Shown here: in pieces, positions 1-9,306 of the stretch
How the letters are laid out: every line of letters begins with the position of its first letter
How positions within the stretch are numbered: the stretch's first letter is position 1
Source: Xenopus tropicalis
Taxonomy: Eukaryota > Chordata > Amphibia > Anura > Pipidae
Direction of reading: 5' to 3'
Assembly (NCBI RefSeq): GCF_000004195.4
Contig: NC_030678.2
Coordinates: forward strand, 88,820,904 to 88,884,903
Length of the DNA stretch: 64,000 nt
The notes under the pieces: generated by a model
What the model saw: only the letters and a program-made list of their open reading frames with translations
Databases searched by the model: none
What the model was told of the DNA's origin: nothing
Made by a program: the position numbers and the translations under genes

Positions 1-175
1 TATACTGCATTACAAATAATATCTAATGTATAACACAGAGTTTTTGTTAATGTTTACTACATACAGGGGTAATTATACTGCATTACAAATAATATCTAAT
101 GTATAACACAGAGTTTTTGTTAATGTTTACTACATACAGGGGTAATTATGCTGCATTACAAATAACATCTAATGT
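1..175. repeat. 73-bp tandem repeat, about 2.4 copies
   Basis: A 73-base unit beginning TATACTGCATTACAAATAAT runs from 1 to 73, repeats with no difference that I can see at 74-146, and starts a third time at 147, where it degrades after about 29 bases (TATGCTGCATTACAAATAAC). The array is cut by the window edge, so more copies may lie upstream. No coding potential. Confidence 0.9.
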
Positions 176-415
176 GTTTTAAACTAAATGCTGTATTCCA
201 GCAACATCATAGTTTCATGACCTAGGTTTCCAAAGTAGCCAACCCAAACATAATAACTGATGTCAAAGTATTCTCAAATGAGAACCTTACTAGAGCTATG
301 CCAGTCATCGAGACTTTACCTAACTTTGGAAGGTTATGGTGCAGGTTTTCCTATCTTTATTACATTGTATATTAATATAGTGGATATAGTGCAATTTGCA
401 TGGTTGCGGATAATG

Positions 416-476
416 ATCATATATATATATGTATATATATATATGTATTTTTATACTATATATATATATATATATA
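416..476. repeat. TA/TG microsatellite, left side of a foldback insertion
   Basis: Alternating TA with a few TG and T-run interruptions. It directly abuts the palindromic element that starts at 477, and a second TA tract lies on that element's far side, so the microsatellite looks like the insertion target. Confidence 0.85.
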
Positions 477-683
477 TACAGCAGCGAAGAGATCTGCACT
501 CACAGGATTTATAGAATTAATCTGGTGTTTATTCGGAAGACTAACACCAGATTAATTCTATAAGTCCTGTGAGTGCGGATCTCTTCGCTGCTGTATCTAA
601 TTCTTCACTTGAACCTGCACCCAGGCTATTGTGACCCAATTGACGTGAGTGCCGGCTCTCTCCTGATGTATATATATATATAT
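477..683. mobile_element. Foldback element inserted in TA repeats (possibly Penelope-like)
   Basis: Two 53-bp inverted arms (477-529 and 543-595) differ at only two positions and are separated by a 13-nt loop. A 73-nt unique tail (596-668) follows, then a short TA tract. The arms carry GCACTCACAGG on one side and CCTGTGAGTGC on the other. The same design (palindrome, then unique tail, between TA tracts) recurs at 43283-43590. Penelope-like elements are known in Xenopus, often sit in AT-rich targets and often carry inverted ends, so a Penelope-derived origin is my inference. No reverse transcriptase frame is present. An unrelated snap-back MITE is the alternative. Confidence 0.6.
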
Positions 684-1859
684 TCATGTCATATTTTTAC
701 AGAACATCAATAGCTGAAATTACCTCTGGGGAAGAAAGCATTTTTTTAGAAAAGCAAATTTCCTTCGTGCTCATCAAATTCGTATAAAGCAGCTCTCTGC
801 TCTCAACTTCCTGTTGCTTAACTCTTGTAATACCCAGCAGGACATTTCTCTTTGAGCTCATAAAGTTAGGTCTGCGGAAGAAAATTGCTCCCATTTAACC
901 AGTCAAATAGAGCTTATTTAATCTAAAAATGATTAATTCTACCAAACCTTCAGATTCTTTATGTATCACACAGGTACACATATTATATATAGTATAATAA
1001 AAGAAGAGCATGTTGTTTAGGATTATTTCTTATTTACTCACATTATAGACAGACAGTTGTTAAAAGCACTTGCAGAGAAACAGAACAACCTTCACAAACA
1101 TCTGCATTTTTTTGTGGAAAACCTGAAGATGGGTGCAAACCTAATTTAAATGTGGTGCTAAGAAATTATAGGTTTTCATAGTAATGTGTTAAGTATCTTA
1201 AATAAAAAAAGAATTTGTTTTGATAACTATTGCATTGCCTTCCTCCAGCCCTGCTGATACCAGTTGATGTTGGGCTTAGGGGTAGACCAAAGCATAAATA
1301 TCAAAAGTATCTTTAGGCTGCTCTTTGTTCTGTCTCCAGACATGAAGGAATGTCAGACTCATAAATTCACATATAAATAACAGGGGAATAGAGGTGGCAA
1401 AGATTTAGTTTTAAATAGTAGGAAAAGCACTAGGGAGGTTTTGCAAAACTGCATATATCCTGGTTGTTTTGCTCATGTCAAGTCCTGGGAGCTCTTCTAA
1501 GAACTTCTACAAGTTGATGTGCCATAATAAGTTTCCTAGCTTAGCTCAGTTCAGAATAATGATTGCTTCATAGCATTGGGATACTGACTATAAGCACCAC
1601 AGGAGGGCCAGCACAGCAGGGTTGATGTGTTCTGTGGTTAATGGAATGTGTTTGAATTCTATCAGATCCTGGCATATAAACACAGAACAGAGATAGGTAC
1701 AAAGAGCAGGCAGATTTCTAAGTGTGGGATAGTGCTGTGTCTATAACAAAGCTGGGACTTGTTTGTGCCCAGTGCTGCATAACACAACTGCTTTAACCTT
1801 CAGTGTGGAGTGCCAGACTGTGAAATCAATGCAGCCCATGAAAAAGGTGACCTGGAAAA
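684..1859. other. No gene or recognised repeat
   Basis: AT-rich sequence of ordinary complexity. Only short, unconvincing open frames occur on either strand and I see no repeat family that I can name. Confidence 0.5.
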
Positions 1860-2010
1860 AGGGGGCCTGTGCTGGTAATCTGTGGATTCAGGCAAATGCC
1901 AGAGTGGCTGTTGTAAGATGACAGTCACTATTTAGTGGGCTGGTCAGGGCTGTTTGGCCTCTGTGTACTTGAAATGCCAGAGTCTATTTTAAATCCCAGT
2001 CAGGGCCTGA
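1860..2010 (+). repeat. Dispersed repeat, copy A
   Basis: Shares a long collinear stretch with 37530-37680 in the same orientation. Both read AATCTGT, then a GGCAAATGCCAGAG block, a CTGTAAGATG block, and CTCTGTGTACTTGAAATGC. The two copies differ by scattered substitutions and small indels. Family not identified; no coding capacity. Confidence 0.75.
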
Positions 2011-2265
2011 CTACAGTTTGTATTCTCAAGGGATAGATGCAATAGGGTATAGCATTTTGGCTCTTAGTGCTTTGCCTGCCAAATCTCATCTTCACTACTT
2101 GACCTACCAGATCTGTCATGTAACGTGCTACAGAAAACTCCTAGAGGCTTTGTATCTTGTGTTACCTAAGAAAATATGATGTATGCTTCCCCATATGTAC
2201 CAATTTCATCCATGTTCTTCTTACTGTAAAGGGTATTATTGTCAGAATAAAATGTTTTTACTTGT

Positions 2266-2400
2266 CCCTGTGTATTATTATTATTATTGTTATTAGCAAA
2301 CATTTATAAAGTGCCATCATATTCCACAGAGTTGTACAGACAGTGAACCACAAGGCAAAGAAGCAGGCAATTACCCTTTACTAATGAGAATCAAAGATAT
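2266..2400. repeat. ATT-tailed dispersed repeat
   Basis: An (ATT)n microsatellite is followed by ATTTATAAAGTGCCATCATA and a GAGTTGTACAGA segment. The same order (trinucleotide run, then a GTGCC/GCACC-ATCA block, then a GTACA/TTACA block) recurs at 2776-2895 and 63466-63670. It resembles common LINE/SINE tails of frogs, but I cannot name the family with confidence. Confidence 0.55.
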
Positions 2401-2775
2401 AAGGAATTTCACCTTCAAGGCAGAAGTAAGAGAATGGATACACTGAACTTAAATATAGCTAATAATCGTAATACACTATATAAATATCAAATCTTATGTA
2501 AAAATCGCATTATAGAATCAAAGGAGTAATTACATGATTACAGTTTCACTTTAACCCCTTCACACTGTAGTACTATTTTTATAGACAGTAGTAAACCATA
2601 TTAAAGTCTTTCTATTCTAACCTTGTGCTTATTCACATAACAACAGCACATAAAGCATGTTCTAAGCCAAAGCAAACTTAGCTATTATAGAGGGGCTGTG
2701 GCTTCTGTTATGGAATATTACTTAGAGAATGGGTATATTTTAAAACATTTCCTTGAAAGAAAGTTGAGGGAGGAT
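2401..2775. other. No gene or recognised repeat
   Basis: AT-rich sequence between two related dispersed repeats; nothing recognised. Confidence 0.45.
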
Positions 2776-2895
2776 TATCATTATTATTACAACCAATATA
2801 TTTGATGCACTGTACAGTAGAAGGCTGCATGCATCAAACATGCAAATAGAACCCTGCTCAATAGAGCTTTCAGTCTAAAAGGATAGGGAAAGGTT
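2776..2895. repeat. ATT-tailed dispersed repeat, second copy
   Basis: Starts with ATTATCATTATTATTA, then GATGCACTGTACAGTA, and ends with GAGCTTTCAGTCTAAAAGG. This follows the same plan as the copies at 2266 and 63466, the last of which ends GAGCTTACAATGTAAAGG. Degraded. Confidence 0.5.
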
Positions 2896-4429
2896 GAATA
2901 ACATTGTGAATTAGAACACTAAAAGCCAACAAATAAAAACATTAAATGCTCATTTATAATTTATAGATGCAGTACTAGGCACAAATGGGTACATAATTGT
3001 GCACAGCAAAACTCCATACATTGGGCTTTTGACTATACAATACGTGTGCTTAACTTACAATGAGTGTTCCAATTTTCATATTGCACCTCATTTAGTACAT
3101 GGGACACAAGGCACAGGGTGAAGATTACTCTGCACCCTGTACTTAACACCTGCCCTGATTAGGCAGCAGCAAAGGGCTTCCTTTGTGTATTTTGCCTATA
3201 GGCACTTTATGTTATGGTACCTGCATGCAATTGAGGGGCATACAATGCACATCCAAAGCCCATGTGTGAAAATATTAACAGACACTGATTTTTATAGCAT
3301 AATTATGTCAGAATTCTTGGAACAAATCTTGATTCATATATGCAACTTTGCAACCTGTTGTGAGTGCCAATGGGCCACTTTAGCCTGCTAATCTCAACAC
3401 AAGTGCACACAGTGGCACAAGGGAGACCTGGAATTACTGTAACCTGGGACCTGCCAGTAATTCCAGGCTTTCCATACTGGGTTACATCAATAGCCATAGC
3501 TAAATTGTGCCATGTTAGTTTGAAGATAATGCTGCAACACCAGAAGTGATGTATTTTCAACATAAATGTAGGGGGAAAACATGGACTGCAACCTACACAA
3601 CTTACCATAACAGAAAGCTATTTAAATATTGGCGGTGTTGGATTTTCTGGTAAAAACACCACATTGTAGTTAAAAAAAAAATTGCAATTTGCATCCTAAC
3701 ATAGTGTAGCACTTCTCCATTGGTTCTTTTATATCATGTGTCTTTTCCACATACTCCAATTATCTCAATCTCCCCTCTCTCTAACTCTCTCTATATAAAA
3801 TGTTATCACCATGTCATACCGAGCAGTAATACACTACCACCAAGAATGAAAGTCATCATTATGTTTAGTTATAGCAATGCCGAAGCAACAAGGCTTCAGG
3901 AAACTGTATTTTGCTACCATAGAAAAGAAGTCTGAGCCCAATATTCCTTAAGGAAATAATCCCACTCTAACACATGCCTGATCAGCCAAGCACATCCTAG
4001 CAGCACTCCAACAAATAGACAATAAAATTCAATGAAAGAAGAAAAATGGAGAAAGAAAATGAAACAAGACCAAAAGCGAACAAGTACATGCCATAAGGTC
4101 AAGTCCATTAACAAATTGCACCTGTATATTAATTTCTTGTATAGGGTAATCTAAAAACTATATTCTAAAAACTATTTTCTTGCATTTATAGTAATATGAA
4201 CACGGACACCTATATATTTTTAGCCCAACATTAAATAGTGTAATAATTGAGTACTGTAGCTATTTTAATGAAGCAATTTGCCTACAACATTTCATTCTAA
4301 CGATAGCAGGGAATGGGAGTCTGGAACCCTTATTGTCTCTGAAACTCCCTCTTCATAAAATGAGAAAAAAATACAATCATGGTACCATTTGCACCCTAGG
4401 TCAGGAATCCAAGTAAGCATATAGATAAT
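2896..4429. other. No gene; one small perfect inverted repeat
   Basis: No believable coding region. The only structure that I see is a 13-bp perfect inverted repeat (CCTGGAATTACTG at 3427-3439 and its complement at 3455-3467) with a 15-nt loop. The stretch ends at the chromovirus target site. Confidence 0.5.
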
Positions 4430-4434
4430 GTGTT

Positions 4435-5115
4435 TGTAATAAAATTACCTTTGGTGCGGCGGGGACGCCCGCCGCACCATCGGCAGGGACGCCTGCCGAG
4501 CCGCTCCTCTAGCCGGCTCCTTCCTAATGCGCGCGCGCCGCGCACGTCGGCTATTTAAAGGCGCAGGCACGCTGGCGCATGACGTCAGCGCGCAATGGCG
4601 CCAAATTTGAAAAATTAAAGGGGTATTTAAAGGGGTTTTCTGGAATGCTTCTTTGCCCGTGATAGGTTTATTTCTGGTGCCTATATCTGTGCTTTAAGCG
4701 TCTACTTATTCCTGATTCCTGTTTTGACCCTGCCTGGCTTTGACTATTCTGAATACCTGTATCCTGACCCGTGCCTGTTTTGATTACTGATTCTGCTTAA
4801 CCCTTCTGACTGATTATCTGGTGTGACCCTTGCCTGCCCGACGTTCCTCGATTTCCGCCTGCCTCGACCCGGTCTGTCTGACTTCCTATCTTCTAACCCC
4901 TGTCTGTACCGTGACCGTTGGCCTTAAGACTTTTTATACTGTCGTGCCCCATTGCTGGCCAGAACTCCTGCCCTGCATCTCTCGTTTAAGTCCAGGTGGC
5001 ATCTGAGTAGCTGAGGGCTCCTCCCGAAGCCAAAGGCGGTCACACTACTGGCGAAGCACGAGCCTAGACCAGGGTGCTTAGCATTTGTTCTGGCATTTGG
5101 GTGCCGACCGTGACA
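4435..5115 (+). repeat. 5' LTR
   Basis: 681 bp, starting TGTAATAAAATTAC and ending GTGCCGACCGTGACA. Using the predicted RNA start, U3 would be 4435-4654 and R-U5 4655-5115. Near its 5' end a hairpin (11-bp arms 4453-4463 and 4468-4478) is complete, whereas the 3' LTR has only the right arm. A GC-rich block carrying CpG and CGCG motifs follows, then a perfect TGACGTCA, then a TATA box. Confidence 0.95.
4580..4664 (+). promoter_or_regulatory. LTR core promoter with CRE-like site, TATA box and predicted RNA start
   Basis: A perfect palindromic TGACGTCA (the CREB/ATF consensus) occupies 4580-4587. TATTTAAA occupies 4624-4631. The predicted RNA start at G4655 is 31 bp downstream of the first T of the TATA box, the standard distance. 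The start is inferred from the match between 4655-4664 and the primer-binding site. The same arrangement is present in the 3' LTR (TGACGTCA 9430-9437, TATA 9474-9481, GCCCGTGATA 9505-9514). Confidence 0.6.
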
Positions 5116-5126
5116 TTATCACGGGC
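5116..5126 (+). other. Primer-binding site complementary to the element's own RNA 5' end
   Basis: The bases directly after the 5' LTR read TTATCACGGGC. Positions 5117-5126 are perfectly complementary to GCCCGTGATA at 4655-4664 in the LTR, and 5116 adds a possible G-U pair. No usual tRNA-type TGG start is present. In Tf1 the first 11 nt of the RNA fold onto the primer site and are cleaved to prime minus-strand synthesis; the Tf1/Sushi group is thought to share this. Assignment here is by position and complementarity. Confidence 0.7.
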
Positions 5127-5135
5127 CACCAAAAA

Positions 5136-6096
5136 ATGGAGGACGATGGTCACGAAGCTGCTGCTGCTCCATCTACCACTGAAGTGTTGCTGACCACCTT
5201 ACTTCAACGCCTAGAGGAACAAGAGCAGAAACAAAACTATCTTCTGCAAGGTTTCCACAATCTGACCCGTAAACTGGAGTCTCCTCTGCAGTCCAGTCCT
5301 GTATCTTCTCCTCCGGTAGGTTCTACTTCCGTGTGGGGTAACACCTTTAGGCCCCAAGAACCTAAGATTGCCTTCCCCGATAAATTCTGTGGGGACCGAT
5401 CTAAATTTTTTATATTTAAAGAGGCTTGTAAGCTATACCTTAGTTTCTTCCCTCATTCTTTCTCTACTGATGAGGAAAGAGTAAGGTTTGTAATGACCCT
5501 CCTTCAAGGTGACCCTCAAATTTGGGCCCTCAGATTGCCCACCGCTGACCCTGCCCGTTCCTCCTTAGACAAATTCTTTGACTCCATGGCGATTCTCTAC
5601 GATGACCCGGATCGTGCATCCACTGCCGACCCGCGATTCGTAGGCTTCGGGGAAACGGGATGTAGAGGTGTATTGCACCGAATTCCGTCGGTGGGCAGTG
5701 GAGACTGGCTGGAATGACATGGCCTTGCGCAGTCAGTTTCGTATAGGCTTGTCTGATTCTATCAAGGATAGTCTAGTCAACTATCCCCTATCTTCCAACC
5801 TGGATGACCTCATGTCTTTAGCCATCCAGGTAGATAGGAGACAGAGGGAAAGAAGGGGTGAGAGGAATACCTCTTTTCGTTCTAATTTTTCCAGCTCTTC
5901 TAAAGCTGTGTCTAACTTTGAATGTCCTGGTCCCTCCGTACCTTTACCTCAGGAGGAACCCATGCAATTGGGCGTTTTCCGCTTATCTTCTGAGGAAAAG
6001 GTTCGCAGGCGTTCCCAAGGGTTGTGTTTATACTGTGGGGAGAAAGGTAATTTCTTAAATCAATGTCCTAAGAGGCCGGGAAACTCCCAAGCCTAA
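5136..6096 (+). pseudogene. gag: gag, frame broken, zinc knuckle altered
   Basis: Encodes the structural Gag polyprotein. The start is taken at ATG 5136, which has A at -3 and G at +4; upstream in-frame codons lie inside the LTR. An N-terminal helical region is followed by a capsid-like retrotransposon gag domain (from about FRPQEPKIAFPDKF). The frame then changes within about 5629-5652, where small deletions appear to have removed bases; the next frame continues the same domain (EFRRWAVETGW onward) to the stop at 6094-6096. The C-terminal zinc knuckle reads CLYCGEKGNFLNQC: spacing CX2CX4-X-X4C is kept but the expected histidine is asparagine, so zinc and RNA binding are likely weakened. The region from 5136 to the break and that after it are both clearly gag, so one gene is broken rather than two genes present. 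Confidence 0.85.
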
Positions 6097-6136
6097 ATGG
6101 AGAAGGGGAGCTCCATTTGGGTGCAGGTGTTTCCTC
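6078..6136 (+). promoter_or_regulatory. Programmed -1 frameshift signal: GGGAAAC plus hairpin/pseudoknot
   Basis: G GGA AAC at 6078-6084 is in the correct phase: GGA and AAC are gag codons, and slipping back one base gives GGG AAA in the pol frame. Downstream, AAATGGAG (6095-6102) pairs fully with CTCCATTT (6111-6118) across an 8-nt loop, and CCC (6086-6088) can extend the stem with GGG (6119-6121). Loop bases GGGGA (6105-6109) can pair with TCCTC (6132-6136) to form an H-type pseudoknot with one G-U. The gag stop lies inside the structure. PEG10, a mammalian gene derived from this element group, uses the same heptamer. Confidence 0.85.
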
Positions 6137-9100
6137 TAGGATCTTGATTCCGGTCGAACTGACCTGGCCTAAGGGCTCTATTAAATTATCTGCTTTCGTG
6201 GATTCAGGGGCGGAGGGTAATTTCCTGGATGCTGCTTTTGCAGCTAAACTTCATATTCCCCTAATACCTCTAAGTACCCCCCTGAGAGTATTAGCAGTGG
6301 ATAAGAGACCCCTAGGGTCAGGTATAGTCTCCAAGAAGTCTATGTTGTTATCTATGTGTGTAAACAATCATCATTGTGAGGAGATAGCTTTTTTCCTCAT
6401 TGAAGGCGCTTCTTCGCCTCTCATTTTGGGGTTGCCATGGCTCCGGGCCCATAATCCCCTTATTGATTGGGTATCTGGGGAGATTGTTCAGTGGGGTTCT
6501 AATTGTGGGGGGGTCTGTACTCCTTCGGTAGTAGCAACTACCTCACTAGAGGGTTTACCTGCAGCTTATTCTGAATATTCCGATGTGTTTTCCAAAAAAG
6601 CTGCAGAAACATTACCCCCACATAGGCAGTATGACTGCCCAATTGACCTTATCCCTGGCTCTACCCCTCCTCGTGGTCGAACTTATCCTCTTTCCTTGCC
6701 GGAGGCCCAGGCAATGAAAGAATACATTAATGAAAATTTACAAAGAGGGTTTATTAGACCCTCTAGTTCTCCTGCCGGGGCAGGGTTTTTTTTTGTAGGT
6801 AAGAAAGACGGTAGTCTACGCCCTTGTATTGATTATAGAGGTCTGAACAAGATCACCGTAAAGAATCGTTACCCCCTTCCTCTGATCTCTGAATTATTTG
6901 ACCAGGTTAGGAATGCAAAATTTTTTACCAAACTTGATCTTAGAGGAGCTTATAATCTCATCCGTATCAGAGTGGGGGATGAATGGAAGACTGCCTTTAA
7001 CACCAGGGACGGCCACTATGAGTACCTTGTTATGCCTTTTGGCCTTTGTAACGCACCTGCAGTTTTTCAGGAGTTTGTAAATGATATTTTCCGGGACCTA
7101 TTAGGATTATTTGTAGTGGTCTACCTAGATGACATTCTAATTTTTTCTTCTAACCAGTCTGATCATCGTAATCATGTCCGGGAAGTTTTGTTGAGGCTAA
7201 GAAGGAATAATCTCTATGCTAAACTTGAAAAGTGTATTTTTGAGGTTCCTTCTGTCCAATTCCTAGGTTTTGTCATATCCGATGAGGGGTTGGCAATGGA
7301 TTCTGTGAAGGTTAAGGCCATTCTTGAATGGGCTCAGCCTTTGTCCTTGCGTGCACTGCAGAGGTTTTTGGGGTTTGCAAATTATTATCGTCAATTTATT
7401 AAGAACTTCTCTTTAATTGTGGCCCCCCTCACTGATTTAACCAAGAAGGGTGCAGATCCAAGTTTATGGTCCTCCAAGGCAATTCATGCATTCGAATTTC
7501 TTAAAAAGGAATTCGTATCTGCCCCTATCCTTCGCCATCCTGATACTTCCTTACCTTTCATTGTTGAAGTAGATGCCTCAGAGGTGGGAGCAGGGGCAGT
7601 CCTTTCTCAAAGGCATCCAACGACCAACAAGATGCACCCCTGTGCCTTCTTTTCCAAGAAATTTTCACCCGCAGAGGTGAATTATGACATTGGGAACAGG
7701 GAGTTGTTGGCCGTCAAATGGGCCTTTGAGGAGTCCGCTAAACGCCTTAATCCTAGGCAAGCCAGATGGGCTCTATTCTTTTCTAGATTTAATTTTTCCC
7801 TTACATTTAGACCAGGATCCAAAAATATTAAAGCGGATGCTCTTTCTAGGAGTTTTGAATCTATCCCTTCGGACTCCAGAGAGTGTTCTCCCATTATTCC
7901 TAAAGACCTAATTGTGGCAACTTTAGAGTCTGATCTCTCTTCCTTACTGACCCCTTTACAATCTGCAGCTCCTGTTGATACTCCTTCTAATAGATGGTTT
8001 GTACCTGAAGTGTTTAGGGAGCAAGTATTGAGGGAGGTACACGATTCCAAAATGGCAGGTCATCCAGGTATTGCTAAGACCATTGCTCTGCTGTCTCGTC
8101 ATGTTTGGTGGCCTTCATTCAAATTAGATGCTAAAAACTTTGTTAATTCTTGTCCGATTTGTCAAAGGTCTAAATCCTCTCATAGTTTATCCCAGGGTCT
8201 GCTAAATCCATTACCCATTCCTGTAGAACCGTGGACCCATATTTCCATGGATTTTATTGTTGATTTGCCCCATCTCAAGGGAAAACTGTGATTTGGGTGG
8301 TGGTAGACAGGTTTAGTAAGATGGGCCATTTCATTTCCCTCCCACACCTCCCTTCCGCTAAAACCTTGGCTGATCTGTTCATTTCGCACATTTTTAAGTT
8401 ACATGGCTTTCCAGTAAATATTGTTTCTGATAGGGGGGTTCAATTTGTTTCTAAATTCTGGCGTGCTTTCTGTTCCTTAGTTGGTACTGAATTGTCCTTT
8501 TCTTCTGCCTACCATCCCCAGACTAATGGTCAAACCGAGAGGGTGAACCAATCCCTTGAGCAATATCTGAGGTGTTATGTCTCAGATAACCAGTCCTCGT
8601 GGTCCGAACTCTTGCCTTGGGCAGAGTTCGCATACAATAATGCTACTCATTCTTCCTCTGGGGAATCTCCTTTTTTCATAGTTTATGGATTGCATCCCAA
8701 AGCCTTTTCCTTTTCAGGTTCTGCTTCTTCAGTACCCTCTGCTAATTCTTCTGTGAAACAGTTTTCTGATATTTGGTCCCGGGTTCACGACTCTCTATCA
8801 GCAGCTTCCTCTGCTCAGAAAAAGGCTGCTGATAGATCCCGTAGAGAGGCACCTCAGTACAAGGTGGGGGACTTAGTGTGGTTGTCTACCAAGAATATCA
8901 AGCTGAAAGTTCCCTCTCCCAAACTTGGTCCCAGGTTCATTGGTCCGTATCCCATCATTTCCATAATTAATTCTTCATCAGTTCGTTTAAGGTTACCTGC
9001 TAATTTCAAAATTTCCAACTCTTTTCATGTTTCCCTGTTAAAGCCTGCTGCTGGTGTTCGACATTTGTCTGTTCCTCTCCCGGTACTGGTAGAGGGGCAG

Positions 9101-9292
9101 CCAGAATATGAGATCCAGGAGTTCCTTGACTCCCGCATTGTGCGGGGTAAGCTGCAGTATTTAACCAGGTGGAGGGGCTTTGGCCCTGAGGAGAACTCCT
9201 GGGTCTCAGTTAAGGACATTAAGGCTGACCGCCTCAGAAGGCGGTTCCATTTAAAGTTTCCTGGGAAACCTGGGGGTCTGGTGGCCCCCCCT

Positions 9293-9303
9293 AGAAAGGG
9301 GGG
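9293..9303 (+). other. Polypurine tract
   Basis: AGAAAGGGGGG lies three bases before the 3' LTR. This is the expected position and composition for the RNase H-resistant primer of plus-strand synthesis. Confidence 0.9.
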
Positions 9304-9306
9304 TAA

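Noticed and set aside
663..683. CTGATG near the foldback tail as a hammerhead ribozyme core
   Set aside because: The next base is T rather than A, no GAAA partner or stem II follows, and the sequence runs into TA repeats.
3427..3467. 13-bp perfect inverted repeat as a terminator or small RNA
   Set aside because: An isolated short hairpin in non-coding vertebrate DNA; bacterial-type terminators do not apply and no other support exists.
5116..5135. Standard tRNA primer-binding site next to the 5' LTR
   Set aside because: No TGG-type start complementary to a tRNA 3' CCA end; the segment instead matches the LTR's own predicted RNA start.
7682..8050. 122-codon minus-strand frame in pol
   Set aside because: Shadow of the RNase H/integrase coding strand.
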